Of a stretch of 64,000 nucleotides of DNA, positions 1 through 8,958 are shown piece after piece (positions within the stretch are counted from its first letter, which is position 1; each line of letters begins with the position of its first letter). Source of the DNA: Flavobacteriaceae bacterium PS02334 (lineage in GTDB: Bacteria > Bacteroidota > Bacteroidia > Flavobacteriales > Flavobacteriaceae); NCBI GenBank assembly GCA_029959295.1, contig JASCOH010000002.1, positions 248,001 through 312,000 of the forward strand, given 5' to 3'. The notes under the pieces were generated by a model, which made no database searches, had not been told where the DNA came from, and saw only the letters and a list, made by a program, of their open reading frames with translations. The translations under genes and the position numbers were made by a program.

Positions 1-289
1 AGCCTAATTTTTGCAATTCTCTAACTTGATAATCAATTATTACATTATTGTTTTTAGCAAGTCGCAGGGCTTTATTTTTTCCTTCAACGCTTATGTCAAA
101 AGCAGTAACTTTCCAGCCAATTTTCGCAGCGAAAACAGCATTTCGTCCTTCGCCTTCGGCTGCAAAAAGTATGCTTCCCGGATTTAGATTTTCTAATTGT
201 TCTTTTAGGAAATTATTCGGCTGTTCGCCATAGGCAAATTCTTCGTTGCTGTATCGATCATTCCATCTTTCGGTCCAAGTGTCGTTCAT
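1..289 (-). CDS. Class I SAM-dependent methyltransferase (N-terminal part; runs off the left edge)
   Basis: The reading frame starts at the ATG at 289 and stays open to base 1, giving about 96 residues. Residues 39-52 ([12 protein letters not shown]) are the glycine-rich SAM-binding motif I, followed by a strand ending AFDIS, whose Asp65 is the usual ribose-binding acidic residue. The opening residues with TERWNDRYS resemble the TehB/methyltransferase-25 type. The substrate cannot be told because the substrate-binding half lies outside the window. Family assignment is firm and specific function is unknown. Confidence 0.8.
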   Translation of the reverse strand, partial: MNDTWTERWNDRYSNEEFAYGEQPNNFLKEQLENLNPGSILFAAEGEGRNAVFAAKIGWKVTAFDISVEGKNKALRLAKNNNVIIDYQVRELQKLG

Positions 290-349
290 GTTTTGATTAA
301 ATTAAATTCTTACAGCTTATAAATTTAGTAAAATTAATTTCGCTTTTGA

Positions 350-1264
350 TTAATTAAAAGACTGTCGAAATTCCAATGGAGAAATATTGATTTTGCTCTT
401 AAATAATTTGCTGAAAGACTGTGAATGCTCAAAGCCTAATTCATATGCAATTTCACTTATGGATAAATTTGTCGTCGTTAATTTCTCTTTTGCCTTCTCT
501 ATTAATTTATCGTGAATGTGCTGTTGCGTGCTTTGTCCAGTCAGTACTTTCAATAAACTGCTTAAATAATTAGGAGAAATATTCAAGGTTTCAGCAATAT
601 ATTGAACTGTAGGCAGGCCTTTTTTAGATAAAGCATCACTATTGAAATAATCATTGAGAATGTCTTCTAAACGGTCAAGAATTTTGTGATTCGTGATTTT
701 TCTGGTAAGGAATTGGCGGTGGTAAAATCGTTCGCAATAATTCAATAAAACTTCCAGTTGCGCAATGATAATATCTTGACTGAAATGATCAATATTTGAA
801 CGATATTCTTGATCTATATTTTTCGCAATTCCGGTAACGATATTTTCTTCCTTATCAGAAAGAAGCAGCGCTTCATGGACAGAATAATCGAAATATTCGT
901 ATTTTTTAATAGTTTTTGCCAAAGGCGTATTCCATAAAAAATCAGGATGGACGAGCAAAGACCATCCTGAATGTTGTAATTGTGCATTGGCATGAATCGA
1001 AAAAACCTGTCCTGGAGAAATGAAAATCATCACGCCGTCGTCAAAATCATATTCCTGCTGGCCATATTTCATCTTTGCGTTCACATTTCTTTTTAACGCA
1101 ATTGAATAAAAATCAAGCATTAAACTTTTTGGTTCGTCTTCATGCAAGCTCTTAAGATCTTCAAAATTATAGACGCTAATTAACGGATGTTCGGGCTTTG
1201 GCAAATTCCTAAATTGGTGAAATTCACTGATAGTTTTGATTCGATAAGGTTGCTGATTTGCCAT
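350..1264 (-). CDS. AraC-family transcriptional regulator
   Basis: A 304-residue protein. The last ~95 residues hold two helix-turn-helix motifs typical of AraC/XylS proteins (VQYIAETLNISPNYLSSLLK, then ISEIAYELGFEHSQSFSKLF). The N-terminal ~190 residues form a cupin-like effector or dimerisation region. It lies 12 bp downstream of an NmrA-like reductase gene on the same strand, so both are probably one transcript and the regulator probably controls it. The inverted repeat at 2192-2213 upstream of the pair is a candidate operator. The ligand is unknown. Confidence 0.88.
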   Translation of the reverse strand: MANQQPYRIKTISEFHQFRNLPKPEHPLISVYNFEDLKSLHEDEPKSLMLDFYSIALKRNVNAKMKYGQQEYDFDDGVMIFISPGQVFSIHANAQLQHSGWSLLVHPDFLWNTPLAKTIKKYEYFDYSVHEALLLSDKEENIVTGIAKNIDQEYRSNIDHFSQDIIIAQLEVLLNYCERFYHRQFLTRKITNHKILDRLEDILNDYFNSDALSKKGLPTVQYIAETLNISPNYLSSLLKVLTGQSTQQHIHDKLIEKAKEKLTTTNLSISEIAYELGFEHSQSFSKLFKSKINISPLEFRQSFN

Positions 1265-1276
1265 ATCACAAGGTAC

Positions 1277-2176
1277 TTAATTTTGGTTAAAGACAATTGC
1301 AAATTCTTTTGCAAAATCAGCAAGTTTTACTTTCCCCATGACTTCGGGTTTGTTTTTGTAATAATCTTCTGCTAATAATCCACTGTGCAAAGCGCCATAC
1401 ATTTCAACTAAGCCTGCCGCTATTTTCGGATTCATTCCCGCTGCTGTTAATCCGTTCAAAGCTTTTTCGTCTGAAATTATTTTCCATTCCAAATCAGGAA
1501 TTCCGATTGCTTCACCTAAAATTTTTGCAGTTTCGCTTCCTGAAACCTCTTCGCTTGCTACATATCGTACTTTTCTTCCGACAAAAGATTCTGTTATTTC
1601 TTCGGAAATTGTAGCAGCGATATCGATAGGAGAAACCCAAGGAATAATATCGTCTTCACCATAATTTGCAGCAATAAAACCTTGAGATTTGATCATCGGC
1701 AGATAAGTAAATAAATTGTAGAAGAAAGAAGTGGGGCGGATGTGTACAATATTTACATCTGACGGCAATTCGTTTAAGATTTTTTCTACGTTGTTGGCGC
1801 CAATTAAAATTCCGTTTCCTTTGTCTAAATTTGCTCCGATACTGCTTAGATTTACTAAATTCTTTACGCCAGATTTTTGAATTGCTTCTGCATAATTGAT
1901 TCCCAGGCTTCGATAATATTCCAATAAATCTAAGCTTTGGTCAAAATAGAAATTCGGAGGAACCATTGAATAAACAGTATCTGCGCCGGTAAAAGTTGCT
2001 GTAAGAAATGCTACATCTGTCAAAGAACCAATAGCTGCAGTTGCTCCCATAGCTTCAATTGTCTCTTGCTTTTTTGGATCGCTGCTGATAACGACAACTT
2101 CATGTCCTTTTTGCACTAAATTTGTGGTTAGTGGTTTGCTGATGTTCCCTAAAGAACCTGTAATTATAATTTTCAT
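1277..2176 (-). CDS. NmrA-like NAD(P)-binding reductase / atypical SDR
   Basis: A 299-residue Rossmann-fold protein. It opens with a beta strand and a short nucleotide-binding loop (MKIIITGSLGNISKPL), followed by a second strand and a basic SSDPKK region that would favour NADP(H). Similar NmrA/QorB-like proteins act as quinone or azo reductases or redox sensors. The Tyr-x-x-x-Lys of classical SDRs is not evident, which fits the atypical NmrA branch. It is the first gene of a two-gene unit with an AraC regulator, an arrangement common for inducible detoxifying reductases. Substrate unknown. Confidence 0.82.
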   Translation of the reverse strand: MKIIITGSLGNISKPLTTNLVQKGHEVVVISSDPKKQETIEAMGATAAIGSLTDVAFLTATFTGADTVYSMVPPNFYFDQSLDLLEYYRSLGINYAEAIQKSGVKNLVNLSSIGANLDKGNGILIGANNVEKILNELPSDVNIVHIRPTSFFYNLFTYLPMIKSQGFIAANYGEDDIIPWVSPIDIAATISEEITESFVGRKVRYVASEEVSGSETAKILGEAIGIPDLEWKIISDEKALNGLTAAGMNPKIAAGLVEMYGALHSGLLAEDYYKNKPEVMGKVKLADFAKEFAIVFNQN

Positions 2177-2191
2177 TTTTCTATTTTTTAT

Positions 2192-2252
2192 TTGCTACAA
2201 AGTTCTGTAGCAAATAAAAAACAGATGTAGCCTAATCTACTATTGTTGTAGC
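2192..2252. promoter_or_regulatory. Candidate operator cluster upstream of the NmrA-AraC pair
   Basis: TTGCTACA (2192-2199) and TGTAGCAA (2206-2213) form a perfect 8-bp inverted repeat with a 6-bp spacer. Further TGTAGC copies lie at 2226-2231 and 2247-2252, about two helical turns apart. The cluster is 16-76 bp upstream of the reductase start, where an AraC protein would bind. The repeats are visible in the sequence; binding is inferred. Confidence 0.5.
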
Positions 2253-2275
2253 CGAAAATGAAAATTAAAAAAAAT

Positions 2276-3283
2276 TTAAGATAAATTCAGCATAATAAAA
2301 AATGTTGTTCCGTTATGGCCGTCGCTTTCCATTAATATTTTGCCGTGGTGCAATTCCACAATCTTTTTTGTAAGATACATGCCGAGTCCCGTGGTAGTTT
2401 CTCCGTCAGTCCCCATCCGTTTGGCTTTTGTGAATTTATCAAAAATGTGCTCTTGCATTTTGAGCGGAATGCCAATGCCGGTGTCTTTTATTACTAATTT
2501 TAAAACTCCGTCCATCTTATGTGTACTTACTTCAATCTTCCCGCCTTTTCGAGTAAACTTAATGCTGTTTGAAAGCAGGTTGTGAATTACCCTCTTAAAT
2601 TTTGGACGGTCAATCCAGACATTTTCTCCAAATTGAAGACTTCTTGCAAGCGAAATTTGCTTCTTCCCAAATTCCTTAGCAAAAGAATCGGTGCATTCTC
2701 TTACCAAATCGTCAAAATTTTCTTCACTGCAGTAAAGAGTTTCTTCCGTAGCTTCTTCAGTTACAAGTATGTCATCAATAATTTTCTGAGCAAAATCACA
2801 GCTTTGGTTGAGGTAATCTATAAGTTGCCTATTTTCAGAAAGCTTGAGGTTTTCATGAAGCATGTCGCTGATCATTTTTATAGAGGCAATTGGGCTCTTC
2901 AAATCATGCGCTGCCGAAATCATGCTCAAGTTATGGTTGCTTACATTTGAATTTAACCGTTGCAATATGTCGTTTTGCGAAATGGTACCCACAAATTGTT
3001 CAGAATCATATACCATCAATACGGTATTTCCGCTTGATTTCATTAATTCAAGAACATCTGAAATTTTATCTCGGCTGTTTACAATAGGTTTCGAACTCAC
3101 GCAATCGATGATAATCTGATATTGCCTTTCTGCAAGGTCTGACGCGGTCAGCAGGCCGATAGGTTCATTTTCTTCTAAAACTACAATTCCGCTATCAATC
3201 CAGCCGCTGCGTCTGGCAGTTGCCGCTCCTTCCCAAGCATCGATTGTAGCATATTCACAATTGATCAGTTGTTCAATACTCAT
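2276..3283 (-). CDS. Soluble sensor histidine kinase with N-terminal CBS pair
   Basis: A 335-residue protein with no membrane segment. Residues 1-112 resemble two CBS domains (IGLLTASDL and VGTISQNDI ends), which usually bind adenine nucleotides. The kinase core follows: H-box with His126 (SAAHDLKSPIASIK), N-box (HNLLSNSIKF), G1 (DTGIGIP) and G2 (GLGMYLTKK). No response regulator is adjacent. Its start overlaps the end of the upstream 154-residue gene by 11 bases, so the two are probably translationally coupled. A cytosolic kinase gated by nucleotide level is the simplest reading. Confidence 0.88.
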   Translation of the reverse strand: MSIEQLINCEYATIDAWEGAATARRSGWIDSGIVVLEENEPIGLLTASDLAERQYQIIIDCVSSKPIVNSRDKISDVLELMKSSGNTVLMVYDSEQFVGTISQNDILQRLNSNVSNHNLSMISAAHDLKSPIASIKMISDMLHENLKLSENRQLIDYLNQSCDFAQKIIDDILVTEEATEETLYCSEENFDDLVRECTDSFAKEFGKKQISLARSLQFGENVWIDRPKFKRVIHNLLSNSIKFTRKGGKIEVSTHKMDGVLKLVIKDTGIGIPLKMQEHIFDKFTKAKRMGTDGETTTGLGMYLTKKIVELHHGKILMESDGHNGTTFFIMLNLS

Positions 3284-3737
3284 AATCAGAATCTTTGATA
3301 ACGATATTTTTTACTGTAATATTTATTTTAAAATCAACACTGATAAGCTCTCCTTCAGAGATAAAGCCAAATACATTTTTTTCAAGTATCCGGATAACTT
3401 TATCTTTTTCAATTTTGGCAAGAATGTTTTTGTTTACAAATACCGTCTCAATATTTTCATTGTCGACGTCAATTGTTTCAAATCCATTAGGTACAAGTAA
3501 TTCAAAAGATTTTGAAAGTCCAATTTTTCCTTGGACAGAATTTTTTGCCAGAACCAGTATATCCTGAAAAGGGGGCAGCTTTATCTCCTCAAAGCTGAGG
3601 TTGATCGTATAGGTTTTGTCAAATTCATTCATAAGGTTAAGTAAATGTGGTAAGTAGCAAATATAGTTCAAATTGCAATCTTTTTCGTGCAGTTTTTGTA
3701 AAAAATAACCTGCTTGATTGCAAGCATCTTTATCCAT
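3273..3737 (-). CDS. Unknown protein coupled to the CBS histidine kinase
   Basis: A 154-residue soluble protein that I do not recognise. It has no signal peptide or membrane segment. The C-terminal two thirds alternate hydrophobic strands (for example VDFKINITVKNIVIKD), suggesting a beta-rich fold. It overlaps the downstream kinase by 11 bases and has the only start in the unit, so it is likely the first gene of the operon and may modulate the kinase or be its output. The functional link is inferred from overlap only. Confidence 0.55.
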   Translation of the reverse strand: MDKDACNQAGYFLQKLHEKDCNLNYICYLPHLLNLMNEFDKTYTINLSFEEIKLPPFQDILVLAKNSVQGKIGLSKSFELLVPNGFETIDVDNENIETVFVNKNILAKIEKDKVIRILEKNVFGFISEGELISVDFKINITVKNIVIKDSDYEY

Positions 3738-3943
3738 GATACTGATGGTCAGTCAAATCATGAGGTATGTGGTTTCGCCTAGAAATCATGCGCTCATTTC
3801 AATTTAAATAAAACTTGTCTCTGTAAAAGCAGATGAGACAGAGGGAATTGTTACTAAGAAATTATTAAAATCAAATTGCATTTTACAATAAAGAGCCCCT
3901 AAAAACTTAGAGGCTTTCTTATTATTATCTGATCAGCAAGTCG

Positions 3944-4693
3944 CTATTCTTCAAATACTTTCTCTGTGTCGACAAAATTATTTTCATTATATAATTTCTG
4001 TCCAATCTTGCCTTCATCGCCCAACGCTCGGCCTTTGATCAGCCAAGCGATGCCAAATGCTAAAAGTGAAAGAGCCTCAAAAACCAAGGTAGAATAAGAA
4101 AATAATTCAAATTCTGCAGAAATAGGAACCATGACAATAAAAACCAAAATTGAATAACCACAGAAACGATAGATATTATTTTCATTAAAGATGCTCTCTG
4201 GAACATTAGTATCATTTTCTTGCCCAATCGTAAAAACATTGATAGAAAGCAAAGAAAAGATCAAGAATAGCAAGGCAGCAAAAGCATAATGAAGCGTTCC
4301 AAGCCAAGGCTTTGCATATGGAATCAAGGTATAGAATTTTGAATAACTATCGTTCGGATTCGTAGGAAAAAGCGCAACACCAATAGCCATTATTCCGGCA
4401 ATATTAGTCAGCAGATTATCATTTTTCCAAATCGATTTATTGCCGTGTCCCTTATATCGTATTAAGAACAAGCCGACGGCACAAAGCGTTCCCGTAAAAA
4501 TTTCCCTAAGATTAGTATAATAATAATGGCTTATCGAAGGCTGGATATCAGTTTTAAAAAAGTCAAACAGTGAAAAAAAGACCAGCAAAATAGGCAGGCT
4601 TATCCCAAGATAGCCAATAGAACGCCTGATTCTTCTATAAGTGAATAAGTCATAGCTCTCAACCTTTGCGCCTTCCGAAGTATAAAGTTTCAT
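3944..4693 (-). CDS. Multi-pass membrane protein, DUF998-like
   Basis: A 249-residue protein with about seven hydrophobic helices, beginning after a polar N-terminus at residue ~27 (RSIGYLGISLPILLVFFSLF). The motif SISHYYYTNLREIFTGTL followed by NIAGIMAIGVALFPTNP resembles the DUF998 group of integral membrane proteins. No catalytic residues can be named. It stands alone. A weak hairpin at about 3890-3917 lies just past its stop and may end the transcript. Function unknown. Confidence 0.6.
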   Translation of the reverse strand: MKLYTSEGAKVESYDLFTYRRIRRSIGYLGISLPILLVFFSLFDFFKTDIQPSISHYYYTNLREIFTGTLCAVGLFLIRYKGHGNKSIWKNDNLLTNIAGIMAIGVALFPTNPNDSYSKFYTLIPYAKPWLGTLHYAFAALLFLIFSLLSINVFTIGQENDTNVPESIFNENNIYRFCGYSILVFIVMVPISAEFELFSYSTLVFEALSLLAFGIAWLIKGRALGDEGKIGQKLYNENNFVDTEKVFEE

Positions 4694-4973
4694 TTTTTTT
4701 AAATATTTTAAATGTTATGAATTGATTTGCATAATACCAAAAGACCAAACAAATCTAAAAAAGAAAGAGTAAATGTATAAAAATCAAAAAATTAATTATA
4801 TAAAGGAACAAATGTTTATGCCAATTTTAACACGTAAATACACTTGATTTAATTTTAAATAAATTTACAAAACACAAAACGTTTTACAAAACAAGTAATT
4901 TTACGCTATTAACAATCAATGATTTAAAGCAAATTTGTAGTGCACTAAAAATTTTGGTTATTATTGATTCTTT

Positions 4974-4995
4974 AAAAAGCGCAGTTGCGCTTTTT
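4974..4995. terminator. Bidirectional hairpin in a 403-base gene-free stretch (4694-5096)
   Basis: AAAAAGCGCA (4974-4983) is followed at once by TGCGCTTTTT (4986-4995) and a T-tract, a compact terminator readable from both strands. It lies past the stop of the 5097-5666 gene and probably ends that transcript. The rest of 4694-5096 is AT-rich and shows no coding potential I can defend. Confidence 0.6.
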
Positions 4996-5096
4996 TTATT
5001 GCAGTTAGAATAATCATAATAAACAAAGCAAATTGAAGAAACGATCAAGAATAAAAAAATACAAACCTAAATCCTACAACAACCCAAGCAATTGTT

Positions 5097-5666
5097 TTAA
5101 GCCTCAATTAATATTTCTTGCTTTTCTTTTCTATAAAGAAGTAAAATCAATCCCAAAGCAAAAAGCACACAGCTTAACACCATATAGATTCCATCTTTCA
5201 ATATAAAAAATGAAAAACCTACTGCAGGCGCTCCAACTATAACCATTAAAGCGCTTAAAAGATTGGTTTTGATAAAGTTTGAAGCGTGTACGGCCAACCC
5301 AATAAAAAGCAAAGAAGGTCCAACAATGATAAAAGGATACAGAATAGAAGGAGTATTGCTGATATGTTCACTTAATTCCATTCTGGCAATATCATCGTCA
5401 CCAAAACTCCACATTACAAAGTCAATAGTGCAAAGGCCGATGTGGGCAATAACTCCTAAAGCCGTTAAAAAAGAAGCAAAAGAACTAAGGTTGTTTTTTG
5501 GAAACACCTTGTTAAAGGAAAGCAGCAATATCGCTCCAATTAAGTTAAACCAATGTGCAAAATCGATAGGCTTTTGAAAATAAGCCAACTTCGAACCTTG
5601 AGAAAATAGCATATAGCTCAAAACAAAGAAGAACAAACCGATTAAGCAAATAGTTTTTGGTTTCAT
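5097..5666 (-). CDS. Small multi-pass membrane protein, function unknown
   Basis: A 189-residue protein with five or six predicted membrane helices, starting at residue 6 (ICLIGLFFFVLSYMLFS) and ending with a 20-residue helix and a basic tail (LLYRKEKQEILIEA). There are no conserved catalytic motifs that I recognise. It is the first of the run of minus-strand orphan genes that fills the accessory region. Probably inner membrane. Confidence 0.55.
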   Translation of the reverse strand: MKPKTICLIGLFFFVLSYMLFSQGSKLAYFQKPIDFAHWFNLIGAILLLSFNKVFPKNNLSSFASFLTALGVIAHIGLCTIDFVMWSFGDDDIARMELSEHISNTPSILYPFIIVGPSLLFIGLAVHASNFIKTNLLSALMVIVGAPAVGFSFFILKDGIYMVLSCVLFALGLILLLYRKEKQEILIEA

Positions 5667-5764
5667 AATTTTTAATATAATTGTTTTTTATAATTGTTAC
5701 AGATATCGGCTATTTGCGTCGTTTTCATTCTGGAAGATATTTTTTATTTGCCGAAAGACACTTT

Positions 5765-6265
5765 TTATTTATTAATTATTTTTTGAGTCTTTTCAAGAAT
5801 TACAATTCTCTGATCTAAATCAAGAATTTCATTATTTAGCATTTGATCTTTTTCAACTTTAAAAGTATAAAACCAAGTTTTGCCTTTATCAAAAGAAATC
5901 AATGCTAGACCTGCATTAAATATTACTTTTCTTTTTTCATCTTCAATTTCTAAAGCGAATGGAATTGAACATTGTAATTGCTCATTATACGCTACTATTT
6001 CTGAGTTTTTTCCAAATATGATATTTGTAATTTTTGCACCGTTTGTTTCAGCATTTTTGTTTAATTCGGTTAACAAGTAAACTAAATCTTGTTTGGTTTT
6101 CAAATACTCAATCAATTTTGGAGTAGCATTATCTGCGAGTTCAGAGAAATTCTTTTTTAAGAACAATTCTCTAAATCTTAATGTAGATTCTTCGATTTTT
6201 TGTGAATAATCTTGTGCATTCATTTGTAATGAAAAAATAAACATCAACAAAATAATATGTTTCAT
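5765..6265 (-). CDS. Small exported protein, function unknown
   Basis: A 166-residue protein with a clear signal peptide (MKHIILLMFIFSLQMNAQ, cleavage after NAQ as is common in Bacteroidota). The mature part is a helical region followed by a beta-rich part ending KGKTWFYTFKV, which recalls small NTF2-like or DUF4878-like secreted domains. It follows the 6267-6938 lipoprotein gene by one base, so the two are likely co-transcribed and may work together at the cell envelope. The specific role is unknown. Confidence 0.55.
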   Translation of the reverse strand: MKHIILLMFIFSLQMNAQDYSQKIEESTLRFRELFLKKNFSELADNATPKLIEYLKTKQDLVYLLTELNKNAETNGAKITNIIFGKNSEIVAYNEQLQCSIPFALEIEDEKRKVIFNAGLALISFDKGKTWFYTFKVEKDQMLNNEILDLDQRIVILEKTQKIINK

Positions 6266-6266
6266 T

Positions 6267-6938
6267 TCAAATAGTTTTTAAATGTCTTAAATTAATCTTT
6301 CCACACTGAATTTCTTTACCATTAATTCTATAAAAAAGATTTTGCCCTTTTAGGCTAAGTACTGTTCGCAATGTACCATGTGCTCCTTCAGTCAAGCAGA
6401 GTATTACGACATAGAAGCCACTCGACTCTTTTGGATTGATGGTTCTTTTCAACGAAGATGATTTATGAATGGCATTATCTAAAAAAGATTCTAAATCCTT
6501 CAGGCCATAATTAAACAAGCCTGCCTTATCAAGTGTCATTGTGTCTGAAGGAACCAATACCTTAAAGTATTTGCCAGGTAAAGACGGAACTTCATAAGAA
6601 TCTACAGGAAACCCAATCTCAAGTTCTGCAACATTGTCTGTTTCATTGATTATTCGAGTCCAAAATACAGCATAATTATATACCTCGCTATTAGCATCAG
6701 TATATTTCATTCCGCCTCTTGGGAAACTGTTTTGGATTATTAGGCTCGCACCCTTAGGATCAGTATACTCAAATTTGGTGTAAATGTCTTTATCATTATT
6801 CAATGGTTTTTGACTCTTGACATTTTTTATCGAATCTAAATTTTTTATATCAACAGTATCTGGCGTTGATTTACTGTCTTGCCTACAGGAAAGAAACCCT
6901 GTTGTTGCTAAAATTAATAGTAGTATACTTTTTCTCAT
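6267..6938 (-). CDS. Lipoprotein, function unknown
   Basis: A 223-residue protein with a lipoprotein signal (MRKSILLLILATTGFLSC, lipobox Cys18). The mature part begins with a polar linker rich in Ser and Asp, then a beta-rich domain. No known family is evident. Its stop is one base before the start of the 166-residue exported protein, which suggests a two-gene unit. A region upstream (6981-7035) carries a fragment of the cassette-boundary repeats seen across this region. Confidence 0.6.
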   Translation of the reverse strand: MRKSILLLILATTGFLSCRQDSKSTPDTVDIKNLDSIKNVKSQKPLNNDKDIYTKFEYTDPKGASLIIQNSFPRGGMKYTDANSEVYNYAVFWTRIINETDNVAELEIGFPVDSYEVPSLPGKYFKVLVPSDTMTLDKAGLFNYGLKDLESFLDNAIHKSSSLKRTINPKESSGFYVVILCLTEGAHGTLRTVLSLKGQNLFYRINGKEIQCGKINLRHLKTI

Positions 6939-6980
6939 TTTTTAGCTTGCGCAAAATATTAAGTCGATTCATGAATTTGC

Positions 6981-7035
6981 CGATGAAAGCGAGCTGAGTT
7001 TTCTTTGCCAAGATAAAAATTTCTTCGTGAAAAAG
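6981..7035. repeat. Fragment of a cassette-boundary repeat (type II)
   Basis: The block containing GCGAGCTGAGTTTTCTTTGCC and then ATTTCTTCGTGAAAA matches the middle of the repeats near 10640 and 56590. The terminal AAC and GTTR signals are not clear here, so it looks decayed. Confidence 0.45.
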
Positions 7036-7168
7036 CATAATTAACTTACAAAAATCTCGGAAAGTTTTTGAAAATGAATTTAATAGCCTTTGCATTTTAA
7101 TGTGGTTTATCTCGATAATATCCAGAAATATGTTCTCCACTAGGCAAAACAATATCTTAACTATTCAT

Positions 7169-8290
7169 TTATTTGATTATAAATTCAATGAATGTTGTTC
7201 CGTTGAATTTGCAAATACCATTGCCGTCTGTTCCAAACCATAGTTCTCCGTTTTTGTCTTTATAAATTGTATTTACTGCGTTGCTGGTAAGTCCGTCTTT
7301 GGTTGTGTAATTAGTCAAGTTACTTCCGTCATATTTCCAAACTCCTGCGTCAACAGTTCCAACCCAGATGTTTCCGCTATTGTCTTCGTTAATTGAATAT
7401 ACGCGAGCCAAAGTTCCTAATCCTGGTTTTCCAGAGGCTCTAAAGTCAGCATTATTAAGTCCTTTTTCTTCTGTGAAATTTGTCAAAGTCTTTCCGTCAT
7501 ATTGGAATAATCCGGCACCATTATTTCCAAACCAAAGGTTGCCCTTGCTGTCTTCAAATAAGCCAAGAACGGCCGGGCCGGACAGTCCTTTTTCTTTAAA
7601 CCAAGTTAGTTTTTTACCATCATATCTGCATACTCCTTCTGCTTGTGTACCAAACCAAACATTTCCTTTCTTGTCTTTGAGGATACAATAAACGCCATAA
7701 CGACTAAGAGAAAAAGGGGCGTTCATTTGTGCGTTTGAACTTGATGGGTCAAATGGTAAATAGTCAAGTGAAAGATTGCTGTATCTCAACATGCCACCGC
7801 CAGCCAAAAACCATAAATCGTTATTTTTTGATTTCCAATCGGTTTCTGTACCATTAGTTATTTTGACTTTATTGGCAAGTGTTGTGATTTTTTTGCCATC
7901 AAATTTACTAATGCCGAATGTACCTGACCCGAACCAAATATTCCCCAAATCATCTTCTTGAATGTTTATTACTTGATTGTCTGCAAGTCCGTCTTTCACG
8001 GTAAATTGTGTCAATGTTTTTGTATCGTAACGATAAACACCTGCTCCATTTGTCCCAATCCAATAAGTACCACTTTTGTCTTGAAAAATACTACGTATGT
8101 TCTTGTCAATGGTTTTTAAAGTTGTTGAACTGTACTGGTTAACCTGCTGTGATGTTTGACCCGTTGCAGAAAGTATCTCCGCTTTATTATTTAAATTGTC
8201 TGATTTAATTTGTTCGTTGAAAGAAGACAAAAAGACAAAAAGGAAAGCAGAAATCGTGAACTGTATAATAATTATTTTCAAGTTACTCAT
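7169..8290 (-). CDS. Stand-alone Reg_prop beta-propeller protein, exported or anchored
   Basis: A 373-residue protein. It starts with an N-terminal hydrophobic segment (residues ~5-23) and then carries about seven repeats of the two-component-regulator propeller type (pattern D-x-x-G-x-x-W-x-G-T-x-x-x-G-[VI]-x-[RK]-[FY]-D-G-K). In large hybrid sensors these blades form the periplasmic ligand-binding domain, for example in polysaccharide sensing. Here the kinase and DNA-binding parts are absent and the frame ends cleanly after the last blade. It may therefore be a free-standing binding protein or a sensor fragment moved as a cassette. Confidence 0.8.
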   Translation of the reverse strand: MSNLKIIIIQFTISAFLFVFLSSFNEQIKSDNLNNKAEILSATGQTSQQVNQYSSTTLKTIDKNIRSIFQDKSGTYWIGTNGAGVYRYDTKTLTQFTVKDGLADNQVINIQEDDLGNIWFGSGTFGISKFDGKKITTLANKVKITNGTETDWKSKNNDLWFLAGGGMLRYSNLSLDYLPFDPSSSNAQMNAPFSLSRYGVYCILKDKKGNVWFGTQAEGVCRYDGKKLTWFKEKGLSGPAVLGLFEDSKGNLWFGNNGAGLFQYDGKTLTNFTEEKGLNNADFRASGKPGLGTLARVYSINEDNSGNIWVGTVDAGVWKYDGSNLTNYTTKDGLTSNAVNTIYKDKNGELWFGTDGNGICKFNGTTFIEFIIK

Positions 8291-8317
8291 TTTAGTATTC
8301 TTATTGTTGTTCGGTTG

Positions 8318-8458
8318 TCACGAGTTGCCGCTAAAGTTTCGGGCTTCGCGTTCGCGCGGAAAATCGAAGCGCAGAAGTTGATATTATTAAGACAAATTGA
8401 AAAATTAAACTTAAGCACACTTTCGCCAAGCCCTTGTTGCCCAAGCGCTTAGTCAGGC
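8318..8458. repeat. Cassette-boundary repeat (type III, attC-like)
   Basis: It lies between two orphan genes and contains GCTTCGCGTTCGCGCGGAAA and GATATTATTAAGAC, corresponding to blocks of the repeats at 15352 and 52636. Read on the minus strand it starts near CTAAGCGCTTGGGC and folds back on itself near TTTAGCGGCAA. The termini are weaker than in the best copies. Confidence 0.5.
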
Positions 8459-8478
8459 AAATGTTCCTTAGTGTGTAT

Positions 8479-8844
8479 TTATTTTGCGTCCAAAAACAAA
8501 TACAATGATTTAATCAAATCGTTTTCTGTAATGGCTACGTCCATTCCTGTCGCAACTGGCATGCCTCCTTTGGGACCAAGGCTCCACGAAATAATCTGTG
8601 TAGAATGGTTCACTTGCGAAGGCTTGTTCAATTCAAATTGAAATTCAATTGGCCATTCTGTCTGCAATTTTGATATTAGTTCGTTAATTGCTTCATATCC
8701 TACAATCGCTTCGCCCATATTACTTTCAAAAAATTGAATGTCAGCCGAATACGTTTTGGCCATTACTTCCAAACGCCTTTCTGCATTTCGGTCGTTCCAA
8801 ATCACAAGTAAACTGTCTTCTAATAATTTCGCTGTTGTCGCCAT
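8479..8844 (-). CDS. SnoaL/NTF2-like small protein
   Basis: A 121-residue protein with the alpha-plus-beta pattern of the NTF2/SnoaL cone: an N-terminal helix (LEDSLLVIWNDRNAERRLEVM), then YSADIQFFES, a short helix (GYEAINELISKL) and C-terminal strands ending ENDLIKSLYLFLDAK. Such proteins bind or isomerise small hydrophobic ligands, or serve as carriers. No catalytic residue can be fixed. It is a cassette-like single gene between boundary repeats. Confidence 0.75.
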   Translation of the reverse strand: MATTAKLLEDSLLVIWNDRNAERRLEVMAKTYSADIQFFESNMGEAIVGYEAINELISKLQTEWPIEFQFELNKPSQVNHSTQIISWSLGPKGGMPVATGMDVAITENDLIKSLYLFLDAK

Positions 8845-8958
8845 AAATTAATTTGTTTATTACATTTATTGTCAATATTTAGTTTCTGTCCGCTTAAATG
8901 TTAAGTTTGGTTTTTGGGTGTCACTGCATTACCAAAAGGCGGTTTTGCGGTCGCTTTT

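Noticed and set aside
6883-7152. An 89-residue minus-strand frame
   Set aside because: It overlaps the lipoprotein start and a decayed boundary repeat, and has no protein-like pattern or coupling.
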